From the NCBI RefSeq assembly GCF_012030425.1, contig NZ_JAAUVN010000004.1, positions 186,001 to 250,000 of the forward strand: a DNA stretch of 64,000 nt. The letters run 5' to 3'. The stretch comes from Sphingobacterium sp. B16(2022). GTDB taxonomy: Bacteria; Bacteroidota; Bacteroidia; Sphingobacteriales; Sphingobacteriaceae. Both the position numbers and the translations under genes were made by a program. Positions 53,323 to 62,342 of the stretch are shown here, piece by piece; the first letter of the stretch is position 1, and each line of letters starts with the position of its first letter. The notes under the pieces are model-generated. The model was given only the letters and a program-made list of their open reading frames with translations. It had not been told where the DNA came from and ran no database searches.

Positions 53323-54360
53323 CTAACGGGCGATCATCTTGATTTCAAATAGCGTATTCCAAAGTTTTCCAGTGACAAACAATCTTTTACCTGCTTGATC
53401 ATAGGCGATACCATTCAACTCATTATCGTATTGTGCATGCTGATAGATCCCAACTAAATTAATTCGACCTTCTACGATTCCAGTTTCAGGATTTATAATA
53501 GCAATAACATCCTTTTCATATACATTGGCATACACTTTACCATCAATATACTCCAGTTCATTTAGAAAATTCACCTGACCATTTTCGTCATAAACATCAA
53601 CAGAACTCATTTCTTGCTGTGTATTCGGATCTAAAAAATATAATTTATTGGATCCATCAGACTTAATTAATCTTTTGCCATCGTAGGTTAAGCCCCAACC
53701 TTCTTTACTATCCTTATAAGGAAAAGTTTTCTCCAGTTCAAAACTTGATTTATTAAGAACAAAACCTTCCATATTTTTCCATGTCAACATCACGATTTTA
53801 TCTCCCATGATGGTCATTCCTTCACCAAAATATTTTTCTGAATCAAACTCTTTTTTCTGTAGCACTTTACCAGTTTTTAAGTCAACGCGTCTCAAGGAGG
53901 TAAGTGTACCTCCGCCACTACCTGTTGACTCATACAAAAACCCATTTTCATATTGTAACCCTTGGGTAAATGCTGTCGTATCATGTGGAAATTTATTGAC
54001 AATTTCGAACCCATATTCTTTTGGAGCTGGTGGCACTATAGTGATGTATGCGTTTGCACTATCAATACTTGTTCCTTGATATACCTTTGCAGAAATATTG
54101 CGTGTACCCAAGGCTAAGTTCTTACTGTCTACCTGCACTGCAGAAGTATCTTTTCCAGAAGCAACCATCTTATCATCGATATAATATACAACCGAGTCCA
54201 GATCAGGTGAATTAAATTTGAGCTGAAATTGAATTGGATCACCTAGCTGAATTGATTGGCTAGCATCGGGTTTAGCAAACTCCAGTTTACCTGACTTCTT
54301 CGTTTTACAGGCACTTAAACCAAGTACTAAACCTAAGAGGATATAGGTTGTTTTTTTCAT
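53323..54360 (-). CDS. Glutaminyl-peptide cyclotransferase (plant/bacterial type), lipoprotein
   Basis: A 345-residue lipoprotein (lipobox LGLSAC) with a beta-propeller of the glutaminyl cyclase family PF05096. That enzyme turns N-terminal glutamine of exported peptides into pyroglutamate. Signatures are FPHDTTAFTQGLQY, LYESTGSGG, KYFGEGMTI, GWGLTYDGKRL and LNELEYIDGKVYANV. An N-terminal Ig-like region (about 30-115) precedes the propeller. I chose ATG 54360 so that the signal peptide is N-terminal; the earlier ATG at 54393 would overlap yraN. Confidence 0.92.
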   Translation of the reverse strand: MKKTTYILLGLVLGLSACKTKKSGKLEFAKPDASQSIQLGDPIQFQLKFNSPDLDSVVYYIDDKMVASGKDTSAVQVDSKNLALGTRNISAKVYQGTSIDSANAYITIVPPAPKEYGFEIVNKFPHDTTAFTQGLQYENGFLYESTGSGGGTLTSLRRVDLKTGKVLQKKEFDSEKYFGEGMTIMGDKIVMLTWKNMEGFVLNKSSFELEKTFPYKDSKEGWGLTYDGKRLIKSDGSNKLYFLDPNTQQEMSSVDVYDENGQVNFLNELEYIDGKVYANVYEKDVIAIINPETGIVEGRINLVGIYQHAQYDNELNGIAYDQAGKRLFVTGKLWNTLFEIKMIAR

Positions 54361-54373
54361 ATTAAATCTACTT

Positions 54374-54736
54374 TTATTCATTCCAAAACGCATCTTTGAT
54401 GTGTTCTAATTGTATGTTATCTTTATCTGTGATGAGAACTGATATAATGTCAAAGCGAATTTCTCCAGTCACATCATATTTTTTCAAATATACATCTGCA
54501 GCTCTTGTCAATTTTCGTTTCTTCTGCCAGTCAACAAACTCAAACGGTTCTCCGTAATCAAGCTTACGACGAGTTTTTACCTCAACAAAAACTAAAATAC
54601 CGGCATCTCTGACTATCAAATCTACTTCTAAATTCTTATATCGCCAATTTCTTAACAAAATTTCACACCCTAAATCCTGCAGAAATTTTTCCGCATAAGA
54701 CTCTCCTAATTTGCCGAATTCAAGATGCTTGGCCAT
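54374..54736 (-). CDS. yraN: YraN family protein (UPF0102), nuclease-like
   Basis: A 120-residue protein of the UPF0102 family with the restriction-endonuclease-like core: GKLGESYAEKFLQDLGCEIL, NLEVDLIVRD (Asp), LVFVEVKTRR (ExK) and KRKLTRAADVYL. The motif set D-ExK suggests a nuclease active site, but the biological role is unsettled. It lies 3 bases after dnaG and 13 before the glutaminyl cyclase gene, so all three form an operon. Confidence 0.92.
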   Translation of the reverse strand: MAKHLEFGKLGESYAEKFLQDLGCEILLRNWRYKNLEVDLIVRDAGILVFVEVKTRRKLDYGEPFEFVDWQKKRKLTRAADVYLKKYDVTGEIRFDIISVLITDKDNIQLEHIKDAFWNE

Positions 54737-54739
54737 ACT

Positions 54740-56734
54740 TTACTTGACTACGGTATTTCCGAGTAATCCTCCTAACATCTTCTCGGCATCTTTAAGTTTT
54801 TGATATTTGAAAATTAAAACTTCGACATTCGCGTCATCCTTTTCCGTCTTTAGCTCTTCACGGATCTTGACCATTTCACGGGTTATTTTACGTTTTTTGA
54901 TGCGGTAAATCGAAGTGATAACAAGCACTTTTAAATGCTCATATTCTTGAGTTACATAGATTTTACGTTTATCATCATTCCAGTTTTCACTCAGATTGTA
55001 CTTGGACGCAACACAGTTAATAGCAAGCTCAGCAACAGCAGCGTCTTGATTAGAGTAAAACTGCTTAGCCTCCGGTATTTCAAATTTTTCAACCGCCTCA
55101 CGATAAACATTTAAGATAAAAGCTGCGGCCTTGTCCTCAAAATTGACATCAGCGATATTACTTAGTAAAACCCCTGCTACTGGTATATCTCCGTCCCCTT
55201 CCCAGGTCGCCAGATAGTCGCCATAATTGATAAGAATCCGTATAATTTCACGTTCTTGAAGTATTTCTGAAGTAATCTGCTGCGCAGGTGTCTCTGGTGC
55301 CAGCGGCGCGGCACCACCTCTTTCTTCATCGGTCATGAAAAAATCTGCAGGAGGTCCATCCATTGGTGGAGCCCCTGCCCCCATAACCGGAGTACTCTTC
55401 TTAGTGAAATCCTTATCTGCTTTCTTAGATTTTGAAATTCGGATCTTATTTAATTCTGAAAGTAAGATTCGCTCTTCAATATCCAATAAATTACTGCACT
55501 CCCGTATAAAAACTGAAACTTTAATTTCATCCGGAATCAATGCGATACTCTCAACGACATCACGGATCACCTCTGCCCTTTTTATCGGATCATTATTGGT
55601 ATCGCGAAGTAAAATTCTAGTTTTATAAAAAATAAAATCTTGTTGATTCTCTTTGATATAGGACTTAAATACGGAAGAACCATAAGTCTTTACATACGAA
55701 TCGGGATCATTACCATCTGGGAAAAGCAAAATCTTAACATTCAAACCTTCCTCCAGCAACATATCCGTTCCCCGAAGAGAAGCTTTAATCCCAGCTTCAT
55801 CTCCATCATAAAGAATTGTTACATTTTTTGTGAAGCGCGCAATAAGTCGAATCTGTGCTGTCGTCAATGATGTACCTGATGAAGATACCACATTTTCTAC
55901 ACCTGCTTGATGGGTAGATATTACATCTGCATATCCTTCTACCAAATAGCAGTTATCCTCCTCCATAATTGCTTTTTTCGCAAAATTGAGTCCATAAAGC
56001 ACATCTGACTTATGGTAGATATCACTCTCTGGTGAGTTTACATATTTGGGAACTTTCTTATCTGTCTTTAATGTCCTTCCTCCGAAACCGATTACTCTTC
56101 CAGTCAAATTATGGATAGGAAACATAACACGTCCGCGGAAACGATCGTATAAGCTTTTATCATCGCGCTCGATCGCAAGCCCAATTTCCTTCAGATAGTC
56201 GGGATGAAAACCCGCTTTGGTCGCTGCATCAACAAGTGCAGTCCAATTATCGGGGGAATAGCCCAATTCAAATTTTTTGATGATATCTTCCCGATAGCCA
56301 CGTTCCTTAAAGTAGTGCAGGCCAATAACCTGCCCCATCTCTGTGGTCCACATTTCATCTTTGAAAAATTTACTGGCCCATGCGCTCAACACATATAAAC
56401 TTTCTCTCTTATCTTGAGCCGCTAACTGTGCTGGCGAGCGTTCAACCTCTTCAACCTCTATACTGTATTTATTAGCGAGGTATTTAATGCCTTCCGGATA
56501 AGAAAATTTCTCTAGTTCCATCACGAACTTCAACGAATCTCCTCCAACCCCACATCCAAAACATTTATAGATTCCTTTGGAAACAGAAACGTGAAAAGAT
56601 GGCGTCTTCTCATGATGAAAAGGACAGTTACCAATAAGCGATGTACCCCTCTTTTTCAAGTCTACAAAATCACCTACAACCTCCTCTATTCGAGCAGCAT
56701 CCAACACCTTATCTATTATCTCTTGCTTGATCAA
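54740..56734 (-). CDS. dnaG: DNA primase DnaG
   Basis: A 664-residue primase that makes RNA primers at the replication fork. It begins with the CHC2 zinc finger (Cys37, His40, Cys58, Cys61 in CPFHHEKTPSF...CFGCG), followed by the RNA-polymerase core with the Toprim motifs VEGYADVIS (near residue 263) and YDGDEAGIKAS (near 309). The C-terminal DnaB-binding region is present (about 490-660), including an Ala/Pro-rich linker (APPMDGPPADFF). First gene of the dnaG-yraN-cyclase operon. Confidence 0.97.
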   Translation of the reverse strand: MIKQEIIDKVLDAARIEEVVGDFVDLKKRGTSLIGNCPFHHEKTPSFHVSVSKGIYKCFGCGVGGDSLKFVMELEKFSYPEGIKYLANKYSIEVEEVERSPAQLAAQDKRESLYVLSAWASKFFKDEMWTTEMGQVIGLHYFKERGYREDIIKKFELGYSPDNWTALVDAATKAGFHPDYLKEIGLAIERDDKSLYDRFRGRVMFPIHNLTGRVIGFGGRTLKTDKKVPKYVNSPESDIYHKSDVLYGLNFAKKAIMEEDNCYLVEGYADVISTHQAGVENVVSSSGTSLTTAQIRLIARFTKNVTILYDGDEAGIKASLRGTDMLLEEGLNVKILLFPDGNDPDSYVKTYGSSVFKSYIKENQQDFIFYKTRILLRDTNNDPIKRAEVIRDVVESIALIPDEIKVSVFIRECSNLLDIEERILLSELNKIRISKSKKADKDFTKKSTPVMGAGAPPMDGPPADFFMTDEERGGAAPLAPETPAQQITSEILQEREIIRILINYGDYLATWEGDGDIPVAGVLLSNIADVNFEDKAAAFILNVYREAVEKFEIPEAKQFYSNQDAAVAELAINCVASKYNLSENWNDDKRKIYVTQEYEHLKVLVITSIYRIKKRKITREMVKIREELKTEKDDANVEVLIFKYQKLKDAEKMLGGLLGNTVVK

Positions 56735-56805
56735 TTTCGTATCCTTTTATAATCAGTAAATTTAATAAATATATAAGCAATTACAACATCAAATTCATCG
56801 GCATT

Positions 56806-56839
56806 TCTGCTATCCAAACTAAATATTTTACTATTTTTG
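56806..56839 (+). promoter_or_regulatory. Promoter of ugd
   Basis: TATTTTTG (56832-56839) fits TAnnTTTG exactly; TCTG (56806-56809) 22 bases upstream is a weak -33 box. The leader is about 25 bases. Confidence 0.45.
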
Positions 56840-56870
56840 CAATACCATAAGAATGCTGAAATAGAAAGCT

Positions 56871-58256
56871 ATGTCATTTAATATCAAAAAAATCTGTTGT
56901 ATCGGTGCTGGATATGTAGGCGGACCGACGATGTCTGTTGTTGCCCAACAATGTCCTCATATCCAAATCACCATTGTTGATGTCAATGTCGAACGTATTG
57001 CGGCCTGGAATGACGAAAATTTGGATAACCTTCCGGTCTACGAACCAGGGCTGACAGCGATTGTCGCTGAGGCAAGGGGTCGTAATCTATTTTTCTCTAC
57101 TGATGTTGATAAAGCTATAGATGAAGCAGATATGATTTTTATTTCTGTCAATACCCCTACCAAAAACTACGGCAAAGGAAAAGGGATGGCTGCTGATCTC
57201 AAATACATTGAATTATGTGCGAGACAAATTGCTTCTGTTGCAAAAACAGATAAGATTATTGTCGAAAAATCTACTTTACCTGTGCGTACTGCAGCAGCAT
57301 TAAAAAGTATTCTCGACCATACAGGCAATGGTGTTAATTTTCATATCCTATCCAATCCAGAATTTTTAGCCGAAGGTACTGCTATTCAAGACTTATTAGC
57401 CCCGGACCGCGTGTTAATTGGTGGAGAAAATCAAGAAGCAATTGATACGCTCGTAAAAATTTACCAAAATTGGGTTCCTGACACTAACATTTTGACGACT
57501 AACTTATGGTCTTCGGAATTATCTAAATTGACGGCAAATGCCTTTTTGGCACAACGCGTTTCATCGATAAATTCGATCTCTGAACTCTGCGAAAAAACAG
57601 GTGCCAATGTGGATGAAGTTTCTAAAGCAATTGGCATGGATACCCGTATTGGTTCAAAATTTTTAAAGGCATCTGTTGGGTTTGGCGGTTCCTGTTTTCA
57701 AAAGGATATTTTAAACCTTGTGTATATTGCAAGAAGTTATGGTCTGAATGAAGTCGCAGATTATTGGGATCAGGTCATCATCATGAATGATCACCAAAAA
57801 CAGCGCTTTGCAGATAATATCATCCAAACTTTGTACAATACAGTATCAGGAAAGAAAATTACATTCTTGGGATGGGCTTTTAAAAAGGATACAAATGACA
57901 CTAGAGAATCTGCAGCTATTTACGTTGCTGATTACTTATTAAGTGAACAAGCTGAAATCACGATATACGACCCTAAAGTCACAGCCGAACGTATCTACGC
58001 TGATCTCGATTATTTAAATACAAGAAGTCCTGAAGAAAATAGAGCACTTGTAAAGGTCGTAAATGATCCCATTCAGGCATGCCAAGACGCCCATGCTATT
58101 GCTGTGTTAACGGAATGGGAGGAGTTTAAAAACTATGACTGGTACACCATAAAACACCAAATGAAACGACCCGCTTTTATATTTGATGGCAGAAAACTGT
58201 TAAACAGAAAGTACCTGGAAGATCTAGGATTTAAATATTATGCTATCGGTGAATAA
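56871..58256 (+). CDS. ugd: UDP-glucose 6-dehydrogenase
   Basis: Ugd oxidises UDP-glucose to UDP-glucuronate in two NAD-dependent steps, feeding polysaccharide synthesis. The 461-residue protein has the NAD motif GAGYVGGPT (near 13-21), VEKSTLPVRTA, SNPEFLAEGTAIQDLLAPDR, the catalytic Cys275 in GFGGSCFQKD and the C-terminal WAFKKDTNDTRES. The N-terminal IGAGYVGGPTMSVVAQ pattern is closer to the animal-type enzyme than the E. coli one. It is transcribed alone, divergently from dnaG. Confidence 0.95.
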   Translation: MSFNIKKICCIGAGYVGGPTMSVVAQQCPHIQITIVDVNVERIAAWNDENLDNLPVYEPGLTAIVAEARGRNLFFSTDVDKAIDEADMIFISVNTPTKNYGKGKGMAADLKYIELCARQIASVAKTDKIIVEKSTLPVRTAAALKSILDHTGNGVNFHILSNPEFLAEGTAIQDLLAPDRVLIGGENQEAIDTLVKIYQNWVPDTNILTTNLWSSELSKLTANAFLAQRVSSINSISELCEKTGANVDEVSKAIGMDTRIGSKFLKASVGFGGSCFQKDILNLVYIARSYGLNEVADYWDQVIIMNDHQKQRFADNIIQTLYNTVSGKKITFLGWAFKKDTNDTRESAAIYVADYLLSEQAEITIYDPKVTAERIYADLDYLNTRSPEENRALVKVVNDPIQACQDAHAIAVLTEWEEFKNYDWYTIKHQMKRPAFIFDGRKLLNRKYLEDLGFKYYAIGE

Positions 58257-58273
58257 GTCTATGCATTTCTGTA

Positions 58274-58310
58274 ATAAAAAAAGGGTTGTTTGAAAACAAC
58301 CCTTTTTTAT
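58274..58310 (+). terminator. Terminator of ugd
   Basis: The stem aaaaaaagggttgttt / aaacaacccttttttat with a 2-4 base loop lies 18 bases after the stop codon and ends in T6. Confidence 0.9.
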
Positions 58311-58461
58311 TTACCAATTTTTTATGTATTGGGTTCGAGAGAAGTCCGAATATTATTTATTTGATTCGTATATAAATTAACATCGGACTTTAATAGTGCC
58401 TGTAAAGCCTTTTAAAAGAATAGAAGAAGAAAGTGGAAAAGGCCTACAGGACTTTTTATCT

Positions 58462-58782
58462 TTAGCTGGACATCATCTGATATATTTCGCTCATGTAAGT
58501 GGATTCTGACAGTGCATCCGAAAAATCATTCCATTCGGTTTCATTAAAAACAAAAACAATTTCTGGACAAGGTGTATCAATCAATACGCGCATATCACCA
58601 TCAGGAAAGCTAAAATAGTTCCCTTTCACATTACTTCTCATCGTTGCGGAAACAAAGGACTCAAACTGAAGATAACCTAAACTTAATAGGAAAGAGTCTT
58701 GCCAGATATAAAATGTTTTACACTTCGTGCAATAACTGATATGAGATTTGCCTTTATGGCTGAGAACGACTGATTGACACAT
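58462..58782 (-). CDS. Small zinc-knuckle-like hypothetical protein (DUF6686-like)
   Basis: A 106-residue protein with cysteines arranged as a knuckle: Cys2, then YCTKCKTFYIW (near 18-21). The pattern H-x-C-x2-C followed by a hydrophobic LLSLGYLQF recalls the short Bacteroidota family DUF6686, but I am not certain. The middle part has DMRVLIDTP and the C-terminus is acidic. It stands alone, preceded by about 150 bases and followed by a 200-base spacer with imperfect inverted repeats. Confidence 0.7.
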   Translation of the reverse strand: MCQSVVLSHKGKSHISYCTKCKTFYIWQDSFLLSLGYLQFESFVSATMRSNVKGNYFSFPDGDMRVLIDTPCPEIVFVFNETEWNDFSDALSESTYMSEIYQMMSS

Positions 58783-58885
58783 ATGATTCGCTTTATTTAA
58801 AACATGACACCTTGTATGTATTTAGACTAATTATAAATAATAATCAAATGTAAAGATTAATTCCGAATCTGACGAATAAAAAAAC

Positions 58886-58921
58886 AAAAAAAGGAGCAAA
58901 AATAATTTTGCTCCTTTTTTT
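58886..58921 (-). terminator. Terminator of the M3 peptidase gene
   Basis: The stem aaggagcaaaa / ttttgctcctt with long A/T flanks and a 4-base loop lies 15 bases beyond the stop codon; on the minus strand a T-run longer than 7 follows. Confidence 0.88.
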
Positions 58922-58935
58922 GTTTTTTTTTGTGT

Positions 58936-61047
58936 TTAATTCAAGCCACGCTTAATTAACAAATATTTCGGATCTGGATCCGCTCCTCTAAATGTTTTAT
59001 ACATTTGTGCAGGATCTCCTGTATTTCCTTTTTCTAAGATATTACGACGAAATGAATCTGCTGTTGGCTGATCATACAATGACTTTTCTTTAAAAGCTGC
59101 AAAAGCATCTGAGTCTAATACCTCCGACCAGATATAGGCATAATAGCCCGCCGAGTACCCACTGGCAAAAATATGTTGGAAATAGGTACTTCTGTAACGT
59201 GGTATTATTGCATCAATTAAACCAATCTTCTTCATAGCTCCTTTTTCAAAATCATTGATATCTCCAGTAATAGGTGATGTCGTTGCATGATAGTTCATAT
59301 CTAATAAAGAAGCTGCCAAATACTCTACAGTCGCGAAACCTTGATCAAACGTTCCAGCCTTCTCCATTTTAGCAATTAAAGAATCTGGAATTGCTTCTTT
59401 AGTTTTATAATGCTTTGCATATTCTTTCAATACTTGTGGATCTGCAGCCCAATTTTCCATAATCTGAGATGGGAGCTCTACAAAATCTCTTGAAACAGAT
59501 GTTCCTGCTAGACTTTTATATTTTACATTCGATAATAAACCATGTAAAGCATGTCCAAATTCATGAAACAAAGTACTCGCTTCATCAAAAGTTAATAATG
59601 CCGGTTGGTCACCAACAGGTTTTGTGAAATTACAAACGATCGAGATTACAGGAGCATTACGCTTTCCTTCTGTTTTACTTTGATTACGGTAAGATGTCAT
59701 CCATGCACCACTTCTTTTAGATTCGCGAGGAAAAAAATCGGCATATAATATACCTAAGTGAGAGCCATCTTTGTCTTTTACTTCGTACACCTCAACATCT
59801 TTTTGGTATACAGGAACGTTGTTTAAAGCAACGAACGTCAATCCATATAATTTATTAGCGACAGCAAATGCGCCTTCTCTTACTGTAGGCAAACTAAAGT
59901 AAGGTTTGATTTCATCTTCGTTTAATGCGAATCTTTTTTTACGGATAATCTCTGTATAGTATCTCCAGTCATAAGGGGCTACTTCAAAATTACCCCCCTC
60001 TGCTTTTATCTCTTTATTGATATCAGCAGCTTCGCCTTTTGCTTTATTAAGTGCCGGAGTCCATAATTTATTTAACAATGCATATACATTTGCGGGATTT
60101 TCAGCCATAGATTCTTCTAAAACAAACGCTGCATGAGATGCATAACCCAATAATTTAGCTTTTGCTAATCTAAGATTTGAAATCTTGCGTAAGTTTTCTT
60201 TATTATCAGTAGCATCATCATGATTTCCTTGTGTTTGGTATGCTTCCCAGATTTGTTTTCTTAATTCTCTGTTTTTAGCGTATTGCAAGAATGGCATAAT
60301 AGAAGGATTCTGCAAAGTAAAAACCCATTTTCCTTCTTTACCCTTAGCTTTTGCATCTTCAGCAGCCGCTGATTTTAAAGCCTCTGATAGACCTTCTAAT
60401 TGTGAAGCACTATCGACAACCAATTCAAAAGCTTTAGACTCAGTCATCAAATTCTGTCCGAATTGTAATGTTAATGACGATAATTCAGAATTAATTTTCT
60501 TCAATTTCTCTTTATCAGCATCTTTTAAGTTAACTCCCGCACGAACAAACGATTTATAGGTCTCTTCCAACAATTTATTATCTTCACTATCTAAACCTAA
60601 CGATGATTTCTTAGACCAAACAGCTTTTACTCTTTCAAATAATTTCGCATTTAAAGAAATTTCATCATTATGTGCAGACATAATGGGCACTAATTCTTTA
60701 GCAATTGCTTTTATACTATCGTTAGTATTTGCCTGATTCAAATTATAAAAAACGGTAGATACATTACCCAATAATTTTCCAGCATTTTCTAATGCAACAA
60801 TGGTATTGGCAAATGATGGATCTTCGGAATTATTTATAATTGTATCAATCTCTAAATTATGCACCTTAAGCGCTTCTTCAAAAGCGGGTTTAAAATGTTC
60901 ATCTTTAATTTTATCAAATGGAGGAACATTAAATGGAGTATCGTATGCTAATAATAGCGGGTTATCTGTCATTTGTTTATTTTGTTCGCAACCAACAAAG
61001 GCTGTTGCCACAATTAAAAAAAATGGCAAAAGTCGTTTTTTCTTCAT
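58936..61047 (-). CDS. M3-family zinc oligopeptidase (peptidyl-dipeptidase Dcp-like), lipoprotein
   Basis: A 703-residue zinc peptidase that trims peptides in the envelope. The zinc motif is HEFGH (His495, Glu496, His499) in FHEFGHALHGLLS, with the downstream Glu in VELPSQIMENW, as in Dcp/thimet peptidases. Length and helical fold agree. With the ATG at 61047 the protein starts with a lipoprotein signal (LLPFFLIVATAFVGC). The frame is open for 57 more codons upstream, but that part has no signal peptide and overlaps the promoter with -7 box at 61080-61087. Confidence 0.92.
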   Translation of the reverse strand: MKKKRLLPFFLIVATAFVGCEQNKQMTDNPLLLAYDTPFNVPPFDKIKDEHFKPAFEEALKVHNLEIDTIINNSEDPSFANTIVALENAGKLLGNVSTVFYNLNQANTNDSIKAIAKELVPIMSAHNDEISLNAKLFERVKAVWSKKSSLGLDSEDNKLLEETYKSFVRAGVNLKDADKEKLKKINSELSSLTLQFGQNLMTESKAFELVVDSASQLEGLSEALKSAAAEDAKAKGKEGKWVFTLQNPSIMPFLQYAKNRELRKQIWEAYQTQGNHDDATDNKENLRKISNLRLAKAKLLGYASHAAFVLEESMAENPANVYALLNKLWTPALNKAKGEAADINKEIKAEGGNFEVAPYDWRYYTEIIRKKRFALNEDEIKPYFSLPTVREGAFAVANKLYGLTFVALNNVPVYQKDVEVYEVKDKDGSHLGILYADFFPRESKRSGAWMTSYRNQSKTEGKRNAPVISIVCNFTKPVGDQPALLTFDEASTLFHEFGHALHGLLSNVKYKSLAGTSVSRDFVELPSQIMENWAADPQVLKEYAKHYKTKEAIPDSLIAKMEKAGTFDQGFATVEYLAASLLDMNYHATTSPITGDINDFEKGAMKKIGLIDAIIPRYRSTYFQHIFASGYSAGYYAYIWSEVLDSDAFAAFKEKSLYDQPTADSFRRNILEKGNTGDPAQMYKTFRGADPDPKYLLIKRGLN

Positions 61048-61079
61048 TATATATCTTTTTATTCTCGCAATAATTTGGG

Positions 61080-61087
61080 CAAAGTTA
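61080..61087 (-). promoter_or_regulatory. -7 box of the M3 peptidase gene
   Basis: TAACTTTG on the minus strand is an exact -7 match, 32 bases before the chosen start codon. It supports the shorter reading of the gene. Confidence 0.45.
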
Positions 61088-61220
61088 CAAATATTTGTGT
61101 AAGTAATACTTTTTAGAAAGATCAAAATAAGTATTGTATATTTATCACAATATTGTAATAACCAGAAAAGTACTGAAACTATTTTATAATTTTGTTGTCT
61201 CATAGCATAAATCTTCATTA

Positions 61221-62342
61221 ATGAATAATATCAATCATTTTTTCTTGTACTGCGCAGGTGTACATGAAGAGACATTAAAAAAATATCCGCAAGAACATAA
61301 TAAGTATGTGGCTATTGGTGCTACCATTTTCTTCACGGGTCTTTTTGCCTCCCTTTCTGGTGGCTATGCTATGTATTTTGTTTTTAGTGGAACCTATCTA
61401 GATTGGCTTTTAGCAATTGTATTTGGTATCATATGGGGTCTAATGATCTTCAATATGGACCGTTATATTGTATTGAGTATTAATAAATCGAAAACAGGTG
61501 GCTTTCAATTCTTACAGGCTTTACCACGGATATTACTTGCCATATTAATTGGTATCGTTATTTCAAGACCTTTAGAGCTTAAAATTTTCGACAAAGAAAT
61601 AAGAGAAAATTTAAAGACAACCTATATTGCCAATGAACGAGCTAAGATAGACAGTCTAAATATTATTTTTAACAAAAAATATACGTTTGATCTCACTCAA
61701 CTTAAATCACTTACCACAGAAAGAGATTCCCTTGATGCAAGAATCAAAGCCGATCGACAAAAGCTCAACTTTGAAATCTTCGGTAATAAAACAACCGAAA
61801 CATCTGGTGTAGTAGGATACGGACCATATGCAAAACGAAAAGAACTTGAATTAGAAAAATCAACAGTATATCTTGACAGTTTACGTAGCTCAATTATAGC
61901 TAAAGAGCGCTTAATACTTGACAAACAAAAAGCGGAAGGTATATTAAATCAAAAAGGGCTTTCAAATGCCAGTTTGGATAGCGCTGTTAATCTGGCTGGA
62001 TTTGCTGACCGAAATTCAGCCCTTGGAAACCTTAAGTTTAAAGCTAACGGACAAGTGGATGAAGCAACTGCAAATGCGGTTACTTTCATCGGATTACTTT
62101 TTATTTTCCTTGAGTGTTTACCGGTATTCGTTAAGCTTCTTTCAGGAAGAGATGCTTATGATAAGGCGATCTACAATCAACGCATAATCGATGAATATGA
62201 ATCGGATGCTTATACCGTTACGGAGAAAGCTGCTATAGACCATTTAAAAGATGCTTCTATCGATATATCGATCAATAAAAGACTTAAGAAAATGAACGAA
62301 GAAATATTTGGAATCAATTTGCTTATTTGCCTTAGCACCTAA
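61221..62342 (+). CDS. DUF4407-family membrane protein
   Basis: A 373-residue protein of a Bacteroidota-enriched family with no known function. Four membrane helices are predicted: about 30-55 (IGATIFFTGLFASLSGGYAM), 60-82 (LLAIVFGIIWGLMIF), 98-118 (ILLAILIGIVISRPLE) and 275-298 (VTFIGLLFIFLECLPVFV). A long cytoplasmic or periplasmic coiled coil lies between the third and fourth (about 130-260). MDRYIVLS and the REIRENLK-type segment are family features. The last 33 codons overlap rmuC on the other strand, and this tail (LICLST) lacks family character, so the 3' end may be rearranged. Confidence 0.85.
   Translation: MNNINHFFLYCAGVHEETLKKYPQEHNKYVAIGATIFFTGLFASLSGGYAMYFVFSGTYLDWLLAIVFGIIWGLMIFNMDRYIVLSINKSKTGGFQFLQALPRILLAILIGIVISRPLELKIFDKEIRENLKTTYIANERAKIDSLNIIFNKKYTFDLTQLKSLTTERDSLDARIKADRQKLNFEIFGNKTTETSGVVGYGPYAKRKELELEKSTVYLDSLRSSIIAKERLILDKQKAEGILNQKGLSNASLDSAVNLAGFADRNSALGNLKFKANGQVDEATANAVTFIGLLFIFLECLPVFVKLLSGRDAYDKAIYNQRIIDEYESDAYTVTEKAAIDHLKDASIDISINKRLKKMNEEIFGINLLICLST

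Noticed and set aside
58330..58450. Imperfect inverted repeats AGTCCGA/TCGGACT and CCTGTA-GCCTTTT/AAAAGGC-TACAGG
   Set aside because: They may form weak hairpins behind the small zinc-knuckle gene, but arms have bulges and neither strand has a proper T-run after them; not strong enough to list as a feature.
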